A DNA stretch of 64,000 bases, from NCBI GenBank assembly GCA_029262235.1, contig JAJCZU010000003.1, forward strand, positions 372,001 through 436,000, read 5' to 3'. This DNA comes from Candidatus Eiseniibacteriota bacterium (GTDB lineage Bacteria > Orphanbacterota > Orphanbacteria > Orphanbacterales > Orphanbacteraceae). Under the pieces are notes generated by a model that worked only from the letters and a program-made list of their open reading frames with translations, was not told the origin of the DNA and ran no database searches. Numbering within the stretch: position 1 is the first letter of the stretch; the number at the start of each line of letters is the position of its first letter. The position numbers were made by a program, and so were the translations under genes. Positions 10,212 through 19,116 of this stretch are shown in pieces.

Positions 10212-12581
10212 TTGCGCCGCTTCGGTCCTTTTCTGATACTGGCTCTGATCCTCGCCGCGCTCTATCCCATGGACTGGCATCCGGGGCGCGCGCTCGTTAC
10301 GTACCACCCCGACAATTTCGTACCGTGGGCCGACGTTCCCGGCGCAAGCGCCAAACCCGCCGCGAATGTCTCTGCGGGCGCGGATATCTCCGGCGCCGGC
10401 GCCCGGGACGTATCCTTCAATCCCGACTGCCTGCAATCGTACTATCCGCGCGCGCGCTTCGCGCATCAGGCGAGCGAGCAGGGGCGTATTCCGCTCTGGG
10501 ATCCGTACTCGTTCGCCGGCCAGCCGTTTCTCGCGAACTTTCAATCCGGAGTCTTCTATCCCGTAAACTGGGCGCTTCGTCTGCTTTCGCCCGAAGCGTC
10601 GCTCGGCGCGTTCTACTGGATCCACCTCTGGATCGCGGCGCTCGGCATGTATTTTCTGAGCCGCTCTTTCGGCGTTTCCCCCGTAATCGCGATCGTGGCC
10701 GGCGTCGTGTATGCCTCGAACGGAGCGATGGCCGTGCGCACCGGGCAGAGTACGATGATGGCCGTGCCCGCGTGGTTTCCGTTTGCGATTCTCGCGATGC
10801 GGAACGTGTTTGCGGGGCATTCGCTCGTGCCGCTCGCGCTTGCGTTCGCGATGATCATTCTTGCCGGCTTTCCGCCGACTCTCGCCTGGGGCACGATGCT
10901 GCTCGGGGCGCTGCTTGTGGCGCTCACTTTCACGAAATCAGGCAGCGTCTCCCGGGGATCCGGGTTTGCCCGCGCGGCGCTTGCGCTTCTGCTCGGGGCC
11001 GGGCTCGCGGCCGTGCAGCTTCTGCCGACGATCGAATTCATCATGCAGACGGATCGCGTAAGGTTCGAACCCGCGACGCTTCTTTCGAGCGCCTGGCATC
11101 CGGCCGCCCTCATTCGTCTGCTCGTCCCCGACTACTTCGGGACGCCGTTTCATGGCAACGACTGGCTCTTCCTGCTGAAGCGGGGCGATGGCCATTACTT
11201 CCAGACGTTTATCTCCACGGCCGCCTATGCGGGGATCTGGTTCGTTCTCTTCGCGCCGCTCGGCCTCAGGCGGCTCGGGAAGAACGCGATCGGCCGCACG
11301 CTGCTCGGCGTGGGAGCGCTCGCCCTGCTGATCCTGCTCGGGACTCCGATCGCGTATGCGGTAGCGCACGTGCCGGGGCTCGGTGGCGCGCGGCTCGACC
11401 GGGTGGTGCACCTCGTGACGCTTCCGCTCGTGCTGCTCGGCGCGTGTGGCCTTGACCGTTTCGCGCGCGGCCGCGCCTCGGCGAAGTCGTGGGCGGTGCC
11501 GGCCGCGCTGGCGGCCATTTCGTTCGTGGCGCTCACCCTCATCGGACCGCGTATTGCCGACTGGATCGCGGGGCCGGGCGCGTCGGCCGCTGTCGACGCG
11601 GCGACCATTCGGGCGGCCGCGCTGCGTTCGTTCGCCGTGCTCGCTTCTGGCGCGGCGTGTCTGCTTCTGGCGCGAAAGTATCGGCACGTGTGGCTCGCGT
11701 TCCTGGCGCTCGTCATTCTCGACACGGCGCTCGAGGGGCGCGACTGCCACGTCACGATTCCCGAGCGGGAGCTGCCGCATGTGACGCCCGCGATCGAGTA
11801 TCTGCAGAATGAAAACTGGGGGCGCCTCGTCCGTTTCGGTGAGGACGTGTTCCCGCCGAACCTTCCCGGCCTTTTCGAACTCGAAGACGCCGCCGGGTAT
11901 AACGCTTTGAATGTGAAGTATTATCGCCGTTACTGGATGGCGATGGCGCGGCCTTCGGTCAAGGAGCGCCGGATCAATGCGCTCACCGCGCTCGTGAGCC
12001 TGCGCTCTCCGCTTCTCGACCGGCTCGGGGCCCGCTGGATATTGACGGGCGCGGAGGAGGAGCTCGAGCTTCCGCTGCGGCACGACGGCCCGATGCGCGT
12101 CTATGAAAACGAAAGCGCGTATCCCCGGGCTTACTTCGCGACCGAAGTGCAGAACGTCGAATCGCCGCGCGCGGCGTACGCGTATCTGTCGCATCCCAAT
12201 ACGCGTCGCTTCGGCACGACTGTCGAAAAGGATACCGTGATCGTGCCGGCAGCTCCGGAAGGGGATGAGGGAAGCGTGATCCTGCATTCTGATGCGCCGG
12301 AAGTCGTGGCGGTGCAGACCGGGAATGCGCGGGAAGGAATGCTCGTCCTGAGCGATACGTGGTATCCGGGCTGGCGCGCGTTCGTGGACGGCGAAGAAAC
12401 GGAACTCTATCGCGTGAGCCGCATCTTTCGCGGCGTGGTCGTCCCCGCGGGCGAGCATGAAGTCGTGTTTCGGTACGAGCCGGCGTCGTTCGTGCGCGGC
12501 CGCGCGATCAGCCTCGCGTCCTGCGGCATTCTGGCGCTGCTCGCACTTGCAGGCGGCGTCCGCGCGAGGAGGCCGTCATGA
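10212..12581 (+). CDS. YfhO-like GT-C membrane protein, first of a tandem pair
   Basis: This is a large polytopic protein of about 789 residues. It has an N-terminal membrane anchor, an extracytoplasmic loop with YYPRARF and IPLWDPYSFAGQPFLANFQSG, about a dozen hydrophobic segments, and a C-terminal beta domain with LSDTWYPGWRAFVDGEE and GEHEVVFRYEPASF. These are YfhO-family features. In Bacillus YfhO is implicated in glycosylating lipoteichoic acid from polyprenyl-P-sugar; the acceptor here is unknown. The reading frame opens at GTG 10161, inside the GT2 gene. TTG 10212 (Leu-Arg-Arg-Phe-Gly just before the first membrane segment) is preferred, because a 36-base overlap would be unusual among these neighbours. 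Its stop overlaps the next start (ATGA). Confidence 0.85.
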   Translation: MRRFGPFLILALILAALYPMDWHPGRALVTYHPDNFVPWADVPGASAKPAANVSAGADISGAGARDVSFNPDCLQSYYPRARFAHQASEQGRIPLWDPYSFAGQPFLANFQSGVFYPVNWALRLLSPEASLGAFYWIHLWIAALGMYFLSRSFGVSPVIAIVAGVVYASNGAMAVRTGQSTMMAVPAWFPFAILAMRNVFAGHSLVPLALAFAMIILAGFPPTLAWGTMLLGALLVALTFTKSGSVSRGSGFARAALALLLGAGLAAVQLLPTIEFIMQTDRVRFEPATLLSSAWHPAALIRLLVPDYFGTPFHGNDWLFLLKRGDGHYFQTFISTAAYAGIWFVLFAPLGLRRLGKNAIGRTLLGVGALALLILLGTPIAYAVAHVPGLGGARLDRVVHLVTLPLVLLGACGLDRFARGRASAKSWAVPAALAAISFVALTLIGPRIADWIAGPGASAAVDAATIRAAALRSFAVLASGAACLLLARKYRHVWLAFLALVILDTALEGRDCHVTIPERELPHVTPAIEYLQNENWGRLVRFGEDVFPPNLPGLFELEDAAGYNALNVKYYRRYWMAMARPSVKERRINALTALVSLRSPLLDRLGARWILTGAEEELELPLRHDGPMRVYENESAYPRAYFATEVQNVESPRAAYAYLSHPNTRRFGTTVEKDTVIVPAAPEGDEGSVILHSDAPEVVAVQTGNAREGMLVLSDTWYPGWRAFVDGEETELYRVSRIFRGVVVPAGEHEVVFRYEPASFVRGRAISLASCGILALLALAGGVRARRPS

Positions 12582-14905
12582 GCCTCCCCCGTTTCTCCGG
12601 ACCGCTTCTCCTGATCGCAATCGTGGTCGCGTTCTTCGCGCCGAGCCTGTTCGGTGATCGAGCCGAACTTCCGTGCAACCCGAACCGGTGGGATCCCTGG
12701 CGCGTCGCGTTGACGACGGAAGAGATCGCTCCCCCCGCGGTGAATACCGACTGCGCACTGGCGTACTATCCTCGCCGCGCGTTCGCAACGACCCGCATGC
12801 GCGCCGGCGACCTTCCGCTCTGGGATCCGTACACGTTCAGCGGGCAGCCGTTTCTCGCGAACTATCAGTCCGCGCTGCTCTACCCGGTGAACCTCGCGCT
12901 CTATCTCATGGAGCCTCTTCGCGCGATGGGGTGGTTTGTCGCGATTCATTTCGTGCTCGGCGGTCTCTTTACGATCGTGCTGCTCCGCACGCTCGGCGCG
13001 AGCCGCGGCGCCGCGCTTGTCGGCGGCATCGCGTACGGCATCTCCCCGTATTTCATGACGCGCATCGGCCACCCGACGTTCGTTTCGACCGCCGCCTGGA
13101 TTCCGCTCGTTCTCGCGTTCGTGTTTCGTCTCGCGGAGAAGCCGACGCTGCGAAACGGCGCCATCCTCGCAGGCGCGTTCTCGATGGCGGCGCTCGCCGG
13201 TTTCCCGCAGACACTCGTGCATCTTCACTATGCCGCCGCGCTCGCCGCGCTTCTGCTCCTCCCGACCGTGTCGGGGCGCCGCATCCGGTTTCTCGCGGTG
13301 TACGCGGGCGCGGTCCTGCTCTCGTTCGGGCTCGCGGCGTTTCAGCTTCTCCCCACGTATGAATTCCTGCGCGAGTCGACCCGCGCGGCCATGGACTGGC
13401 CGACGTTTCTTTCGGGAACGCATCATTCGGCCATGATCTGGCGCGTCTGGTTCCCGGACCTCTTCGGCAACCCGATGGACGAGAACCTGTGGTCGACGAT
13501 GTACACACGCGGCAACGGCTACTTCCGCCAGAACTACGTTTCGACTCTGAGCTACTGCGGCATCGCGACGCTGGCGCTCGGTGTGCCGGGGCTGCTGTTC
13601 GCGCGCGGTCGCCGGTACTGGATCGCGCTTCTTGCCCTTTCGCTGGCGATCCTCTGGGGAACGCCGGTCGCGCGGCTCTTTCATGCGCTCCCGGGATTCG
13701 CGTTCTCGCGCCCCGACCGAATTATCGTGCTCGTGAATCTGGCGCTCGCGGTGGGGCTCGCGGCGGCGCTCGACGCCTGGAAGGAAGAACGCCTGGCGCG
13801 GATCGGAACGCGCGTGCTGTTTGCCGGCGCGGGCGTCTGCGCGCTGGTGTTTCTTATGGCGAAGGGAGCGGTCTTCGGGGCGCTCGCGGGCGGCCGCATG
13901 CCCCTGGACGTGGCGGACATCACGTTTTCTCGTACGGTCGTGACGACGCTCGTGCTCGCCGCGGGCGGGCTCGTGGCGACGCTGTTCGTGAAAGGAGGCG
14001 GGGCCCGGATCGCGCTGGTCGGCCTGCTCGTGGTGGCGGACCTCTTTCTGTTCGGAAGCCGCTTTCATCTGACGCTCCCTTACGAGAGCACGTTTCGAGA
14101 GACGAACGAAATCCGGGCCATGCAGTCCGAGATCCGCGGCGCCCGCCTGCTACGTGTCGGGGGCGAATCCGCGAACCTTCTTCCGCCGGGGACGGCGTCA
14201 CTCTATGGAATCCGGGATATCGCGGGGATCAACGCCCTCAATCTCGACCGTTATCGCACATTGCTCGAAACGGTGGAGCCTGGGGTATACGACCGGAGGC
14301 GGTATACGCCGTTCCGGGCGGAGAATGCCGGTTCGCCCGTGCTCGCGATGCTGGCCGGTGTGCCGTATACGGTGGCGCAGGGCCGGCCGGTGCGCATGCC
14401 GGACGATCACGCGGGCCCGCGGCCGCCCGCGCCCGCATCAGGGCCCGCGCCCGCATACGCCTCGCGAGTCGCGCTGGTCTACGACTGGGAGACGGTGCCC
14501 GAAGAGCAGATGCCCGCGCGCCTCTGCCAGGCATCGTTCGATCCACGCGCGCAGGTGCTGCTCGAAGCCGCGATCGCGGCGCCCCCGCTCGCGCCGGGGA
14601 GCGGAACGGCCGATATCACGATCGACGAGCCTGACCGGATCGTCATCGAGGCCACGACCGATTCGGGGGCGGTTCTCTTCCTCGCGGACACGCATTATCC
14701 CGGCTGGGAAGTGAGCGTGGACGGCGCGCCCGCCCCGCTTCTGCGCGCCAATTACGCGTTTCGGGCGGTGGCTTTGTCCGCCGGGCAACATGTGGTAAAA
14801 TTTGAGTTTAGGCCGCGATCGTTTCGCGCGGGTGCGCTGGTCGCGGCCGTTTCATGGGCAATCGCAGCGTGCCTCGTATTCGCAGCAAGAAGGAGATCGG
14901 CATGA
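12578..14905 (+). CDS. YfhO-like GT-C membrane protein, second of a tandem pair
   Basis: This 775-residue protein is a divergent relative of its upstream neighbour. It shares the early LPLWDPYTFSGQPFLANYQS loop, a polytopic core, and the C-terminal FLADTHYPGWEVSVDGAP and GQHVVKFEFRPRSF blocks. The loop after the first membrane segment carries Asp/Glu-containing stretches expected of GT-C active sites, but I cannot assign the catalytic residue. A Pro/Ala-rich linker (about residues 605-630) separates the core from the C-terminal domain. The start ATG at 12578 overlaps the previous stop, and the stop overlaps the next ATG at 14902, so the operon is tightly coupled. Confidence 0.85.
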   Translation: MSLPRFSGPLLLIAIVVAFFAPSLFGDRAELPCNPNRWDPWRVALTTEEIAPPAVNTDCALAYYPRRAFATTRMRAGDLPLWDPYTFSGQPFLANYQSALLYPVNLALYLMEPLRAMGWFVAIHFVLGGLFTIVLLRTLGASRGAALVGGIAYGISPYFMTRIGHPTFVSTAAWIPLVLAFVFRLAEKPTLRNGAILAGAFSMAALAGFPQTLVHLHYAAALAALLLLPTVSGRRIRFLAVYAGAVLLSFGLAAFQLLPTYEFLRESTRAAMDWPTFLSGTHHSAMIWRVWFPDLFGNPMDENLWSTMYTRGNGYFRQNYVSTLSYCGIATLALGVPGLLFARGRRYWIALLALSLAILWGTPVARLFHALPGFAFSRPDRIIVLVNLALAVGLAAALDAWKEERLARIGTRVLFAGAGVCALVFLMAKGAVFGALAGGRMPLDVADITFSRTVVTTLVLAAGGLVATLFVKGGGARIALVGLLVVADLFLFGSRFHLTLPYESTFRETNEIRAMQSEIRGARLLRVGGESANLLPPGTASLYGIRDIAGINALNLDRYRTLLETVEPGVYDRRRYTPFRAENAGSPVLAMLAGVPYTVAQGRPVRMPDDHAGPRPPAPASGPAPAYASRVALVYDWETVPEEQMPARLCQASFDPRAQVLLEAAIAAPPLAPGSGTADITIDEPDRIVIEATTDSGAVLFLADTHYPGWEVSVDGAPAPLLRANYAFRAVALSAGQHVVKFEFRPRSFRAGALVAAVSWAIAACLVFAARRRSA

Positions 14906-16575
14906 GCCGCCGCGTTTTGGTAATCGGACTGGACGGCATTACGTTCGACACGTTCGATCCATGGATGGAAGAAGGCGTGCTGCCGTCTATGAAGCAGTTC
15001 CGTTCGGAGGGCGTGCACGCTCCTCTCGACTCGATCTTCCCGCCGATCACGGCGCCGGCCTGGGTCAGTTTCATGACCGGAATGAATCCGGGCAAGACGG
15101 GCATCTTCGAGTTCCTCTACTTTCTGAAGTCGAGTTTCGATGTCACTCCGGTGAACGCCTCGGTTCGCGACGGCCATCCCATCTGGAACATCCTGACGAC
15201 CGAGGGGAAGAAGTCGATGGTCTTCGGCGTCCCCGTGACGTACCCGCCCGACAAAGTCGACGGCTACTGCATCAGCGGATTTCTGACGCCGAAAGGCGCG
15301 CGCGACTTCACGCATCCGCCGGATCTGATCGACCGGATCGAAGCGAAGCACGGTGCCTTCCCGCTCTATCACAAAGAGGTGTATCAGAAGGGAAAGGTCG
15401 ACCTGGTCCTCGACGAAGCGTTTCATCATATCGAGTACAAACGCGAGATGACGAAGGAGCTGCTGCGCGAGCGCGAATGGGACTTCGCGATCACGTACTT
15501 CGAGGGCACCGACCGCCTGCAGCACGAAGTGTGGCACATTCACGACGAAACGCATCCGCACTCGACCGCGAAAGAGCGCGAACGTTACGGCGAACGCGTG
15601 CGCGACTTCTATCGCGAAGTCGATCGCACCGTGAAGGAGCTCACGGAAGAATTCGCCGACGAGAACACCACGGTCATCATCATGTCCGATCACGGGTTCG
15701 GACCCATTCATAATTATATGAACTTCAACGTGTGGCTGCTCGAACAGGGGCTGCTCGTTCTGAAGCGTGACGTATTCACACAGCTCAAGAAGATGATCTT
15801 CAAGCTCGGCATCACGCCCGCATTCGGATATCGCATGGCGATGAAGCTCGGGCTCGCTTCGCTTCGGCTCTCCGAAGGCGTGGGCGGGCGGTCGTTTCTT
15901 TTCGAGATGATCAACCGGATGTTTCTGTCGCTCGACAACATCGACTGGAAGCGGACGAAGGCTTACTCGAAGGGGAACTACGGTCAGATCTACGTGAACC
16001 TGAAGGGGCGCGAGCCGTACGGTTCCGTCGATCCGTCGGATTACGACGCGGTGGTAGAAGACATCAAGTCGCGCCTGCGCGAGATTCCCGACCCGAAGAA
16101 CGGCGGCAAGCTGCTTTCCGAAGTATTTCATCGGGACGAGATCTACACGGGGCAGTACGTGGCGCGCATGCCCGACATTCTGTTCAAGCCGAAAGACATG
16201 ACGTATAAAGCATTGGGTATCGTTGATTTTACCACGAAGAATTTCATCGAGCCCACGTTCGGGAACTCGGGCGACCATCGCATGAACGGCGTGTTCATGG
16301 CGAAGGGCGGTCCCGTGATCGTGAAGCAGGAACGGCTGCAGGAGCTTTCGATTCTCGATATGGCGCCTACGATTCTGCACATCCTCGGGATGGCGGTTCC
16401 GACCGACATGGACGGGCGCGTTGCCGAGGAGATCTTCGACCCGGCGTGGTTCGCGAAGAATCCGGTGCGCACGCGCGAACCGTATCCGAGCGTCAAGGGG
16501 GCGGAGCTCGAAATGTCCGAAGAGGACCGCCAGGAAATCATCGAACGCCTCAAAGGCATGGGGTATGTCGGGTAG
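14902..16575 (+). CDS. AlkP-superfamily (type I phosphodiesterase/nucleotide pyrophosphatase) protein
   Basis: This 557-residue enzyme opens with VLVIGLDGITFDTFDPW. It has the nucleophile region FPPITAPAWVSFMTGMNPGKTG (the Thr/Ser sits in PPITAPAW) and the metal-ligand blocks TYFEGTDRLQHEVWH and IIMSDHGFGPIH. This matches the phosphodiesterase/phosphoglycerate-mutase-like branch of the alkaline phosphatase superfamily, probably hydrolysing or transferring a phosphoester. No signal peptide is seen, so it is probably cytoplasmic. The frame opens at 14854, but ATG 14902 has AAGGAG about seven bases upstream and begins exactly at the conserved strand. Its place among glycan genes suggests a sugar- or lipid-phosphate substrate (inference). 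Confidence 0.88.
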   Translation: MSRRVLVIGLDGITFDTFDPWMEEGVLPSMKQFRSEGVHAPLDSIFPPITAPAWVSFMTGMNPGKTGIFEFLYFLKSSFDVTPVNASVRDGHPIWNILTTEGKKSMVFGVPVTYPPDKVDGYCISGFLTPKGARDFTHPPDLIDRIEAKHGAFPLYHKEVYQKGKVDLVLDEAFHHIEYKREMTKELLREREWDFAITYFEGTDRLQHEVWHIHDETHPHSTAKERERYGERVRDFYREVDRTVKELTEEFADENTTVIIMSDHGFGPIHNYMNFNVWLLEQGLLVLKRDVFTQLKKMIFKLGITPAFGYRMAMKLGLASLRLSEGVGGRSFLFEMINRMFLSLDNIDWKRTKAYSKGNYGQIYVNLKGREPYGSVDPSDYDAVVEDIKSRLREIPDPKNGGKLLSEVFHRDEIYTGQYVARMPDILFKPKDMTYKALGIVDFTTKNFIEPTFGNSGDHRMNGVFMAKGGPVIVKQERLQELSILDMAPTILHILGMAVPTDMDGRVAEEIFDPAWFAKNPVRTREPYPSVKGAELEMSEEDRQEIIERLKGMGYVG

Positions 16576-18145
16576 TCACGCGCGGTCCAGGGGACTTCCG
16601 CTGCTCGTTCTGCTCGTCATCTCGCTCGGCATCTTTCTCACATACTGGAACGTCGGTCTGAACGACGACGAAGGCTACCTGATCGGTGGCGTCACCCGCA
16701 TTCTCGACGGCCAGGTCCCGTATCGCGATTTTCATCACACGTATGCTCCGGGTCGTTTCTATCTGATCGCGGGGCTCTTTCGTGTGTTCGGCGAAGACCT
16801 GCTCGTCGTGCGCGCACTCTGGGTCGTCTTGCGCGTCGCGATCGTGCTGCTCGCATACCTGCTGGCCCGGCGCTTTCTGAGCACGAGCGGGGCGCTCGCA
16901 TTCGCCGCGATCTGGATCGCCGTCCCGGGGCCGTGGCACAAGTCGTTCTTCCATTTCTTTCTGCTGCTCGACATGCTCGTGATCGTGAACGCCGCGCTCC
17001 ACCCGACGCGCAAGGCGGTGGCGATTGCGGGAGCCGTTGCGGGGATCTCGCTTCTCTTTCGACAGGACCTCGGTCTCTTCGCGCTGGCGGTCTGGGGCGT
17101 GATGGCCGCGCTCTCCTTTCGCACGCGCATTACCGGGGGCGATCTGGCTCGCTTTGCGGTCTGGTTCGCGCTGCCCGTCGTTCCGGTCGCGCTTTACTTC
17201 GCGATGCAGGGGGCACTGCCTGAGGCGGCGCACAAGATTTTTCTGGCAGGAATGCGCGACAATCAAACGAACGCGCTCCCGTTTCCTCCGCTGCTGACGC
17301 CGCCGCGCTGGGACCCCGCGGGCATGACACTCGCCGCGCTCCGCATCTTCTACTACATTCCGATCGCCGCGGTGCTCCTGGCGGCGGGGCGGGGGCTTCT
17401 GGCGCTGGTACGAAACGATCGCGCGATCGTGCCCGTTCTTCCCGTGATCGGTTTCGCGATCCTGGCGTTCAATCAGACGCTCTGGCGGAGCGACTTCGCC
17501 CATCTCATCCAGTCGATGCCGCCCGCGCTTCTGCTGCTTCTGTGGCATGGTGAAACGACATGGCCCGAGAGCAGGGTCGCGCGGCACACGCTCTGGCTGG
17601 TCCCGCTCGCGCTTTTCGCGCTTTTCTTCGAGTACGGGCGGATCTACAACGCGCCATACGGGCCCGCGCGCATCGCGGCCGAGGGAATCCAGCCGATTCC
17701 GCCGTATTACGCGGGACACGTCGCCGAAGCGTTCCGACCGGGGGAGCCGCTTCGACTGGGCCGGGCGCGCGTGCGCGTCGGAGAGAACGAGTCGCGTTTT
17801 CTGTACGCCGTACAGCGCGCCCTGAACGAGCATTCGGCCCCCGGGGACTACATTCTGACCGTGCCGGGGTACCAGCTTTTCTATTTCCTGTTCGAACGGA
17901 AGAATCCGACAGAGTACATTCATCTGAGAAGAGCCCTCGACTCGCCTGAGGAAGAAGATCGCTATATCGGCGACATCCTGGGGCATCCGACGCGCGTCGT
18001 TCTGCTGCGCGACATGGCGATCGATGGCAGGGACGAGCGAAGGTTTTCACGCTTTGCGGAACGGCCGTACCGGGCGATCCGAAACGCGTTTACCGAATCG
18101 AGTCGGATCGGCGATCTCATTGTGTACGTAAGGAACGAGGACTGA
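16565..18145 (+). CDS. GT39/PMT-like polytopic membrane glycosyltransferase
   Basis: This is a protein of about 526 residues with roughly ten hydrophobic segments. After the first segment it has LNDDEGYLIGGVTRILDG and YRDFHHTYAPGRFYL, matching the Asp-Glu catalytic loop of GT-C enzymes of the PMT/ArnT type, which use polyprenyl-P-sugars outside the cytoplasm. The C-terminal ~130 residues are soluble and probably periplasmic. The frame is open from 16421, but that part lies within the upstream gene. ATG 16565, overlapping the upstream stop by 11 bases, gives an N-terminus directly ahead of the first membrane helix. Acceptor and sugar are unknown. Confidence 0.78.
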   Translation: MSGSHARSRGLPLLVLLVISLGIFLTYWNVGLNDDEGYLIGGVTRILDGQVPYRDFHHTYAPGRFYLIAGLFRVFGEDLLVVRALWVVLRVAIVLLAYLLARRFLSTSGALAFAAIWIAVPGPWHKSFFHFFLLLDMLVIVNAALHPTRKAVAIAGAVAGISLLFRQDLGLFALAVWGVMAALSFRTRITGGDLARFAVWFALPVVPVALYFAMQGALPEAAHKIFLAGMRDNQTNALPFPPLLTPPRWDPAGMTLAALRIFYYIPIAAVLLAAGRGLLALVRNDRAIVPVLPVIGFAILAFNQTLWRSDFAHLIQSMPPALLLLLWHGETTWPESRVARHTLWLVPLALFALFFEYGRIYNAPYGPARIAAEGIQPIPPYYAGHVAEAFRPGEPLRLGRARVRVGENESRFLYAVQRALNEHSAPGDYILTVPGYQLFYFLFERKNPTEYIHLRRALDSPEEEDRYIGDILGHPTRVVLLRDMAIDGRDERRFSRFAERPYRAIRNAFTESSRIGDLIVYVRNED

Positions 18146-18147
18146 CG

Positions 18148-19116
18148 ATGCGGGGAAACCTGATCCGTCTCATCATAACGGGGATTCTCGTCTGGGTAAT
18201 CCTGTCGCGCGTGAACGGCGAGGAGTTCGTGACGCTCCTGAAGGACGTCGACCTCCGTCTGGTCGCCCTCGGTTACCTGCTGAACCTCGTGATGGTCGCT
18301 CTGAACAGCGTGCGTTGGGGCGAACTCGTGAAGCCGCTCGGCGTCCATGTTTCGTTCATGAGGTTGACGGGTTATTACTTCGTATGCATGTTCTTCAACA
18401 ACTTCATGCCGACCTCGATCGGCGGCGACGTCATGCGCGTCTTCGATCTCTCGAAGCACACGGGGAAGAAGTCGTCGGCCATGGCGAGCATCATGGTGGA
18501 GCGGCTGCTCGGACTCTACGCTCTGTTCCCGATCAGCATCATCGCGTTTCTGCTGCTCGGCCCGTCCCTTCCCGATCGCGACCTCTTTCTGCTCGCCGAA
18601 GCCGGCATGCTCGCGCTCTTCGTCGCGGGCACCGTGCTGATCCGGAGGCGCACGCTTCGTATGCTCGTGCCGCTGCTCGGCCCGGTCCGCGCGTGGCTCG
18701 AAAAGTCAGGACTGCCCGATCGCATGCGCCGTCTCTACGACTTTCTCGACCACTACAAAGAAGATCGCGGGGCCGTGTTTCGCGCCGCCGCTCTCTCCGT
18801 TCTCTCACGGGTCGTCTGGATCTACGGTTGCTACGTTTTTTCGCTCGCGATCAATCTCGATGTCGACCCGCTCGTGTTCTTTCTCATGATGCCGGTCGTG
18901 GAAGTCGGTCGCATGCTGCCGATTTCCCTCGCGGGGATCGGGATCCGCGAGGGTCTGCTCGTGTTCATTCTCGCCCGCTTCGGTGTCGAAGCGACGCCCG
19001 CGATCGTGCTGTCGCTTATCATCTACGGCGTGTTTCTACTGAACGGTCTGATCGGGGGCGTCGTATACGGCGTGCGCGGATTCCTCTCACCGGCGCGCGG
19101 GCATGAAGCGCCGTAA
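18148..19116 (+). CDS. Flippase-like LPG_synthase_TM (UPF0104) membrane protein
   Basis: This 322-residue inner-membrane protein has about eight transmembrane segments and the family blocks NSVRWGELVKPLG, FFNNFMPTSIGGDVMRV, SIMVERLLGLYAL and ISLAGIGIREGLL. The family includes the membrane half of MprF and AglD-like proteins and is often called flippase-like. Beside polyprenyl-dependent glycosyltransferases it commonly accompanies glycolipid synthesis. Here it sits between two GT39-like genes, with a two-base gap upstream and a 14-base overlap downstream. A role in moving a lipid-linked sugar is plausible but unproven. Confidence 0.9.
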   Translation: MRGNLIRLIITGILVWVILSRVNGEEFVTLLKDVDLRLVALGYLLNLVMVALNSVRWGELVKPLGVHVSFMRLTGYYFVCMFFNNFMPTSIGGDVMRVFDLSKHTGKKSSAMASIMVERLLGLYALFPISIIAFLLLGPSLPDRDLFLLAEAGMLALFVAGTVLIRRRTLRMLVPLLGPVRAWLEKSGLPDRMRRLYDFLDHYKEDRGAVFRAAALSVLSRVVWIYGCYVFSLAINLDVDPLVFFLMMPVVEVGRMLPISLAGIGIREGLLVFILARFGVEATPAIVLSLIIYGVFLLNGLIGGVVYGVRGFLSPARGHEAP

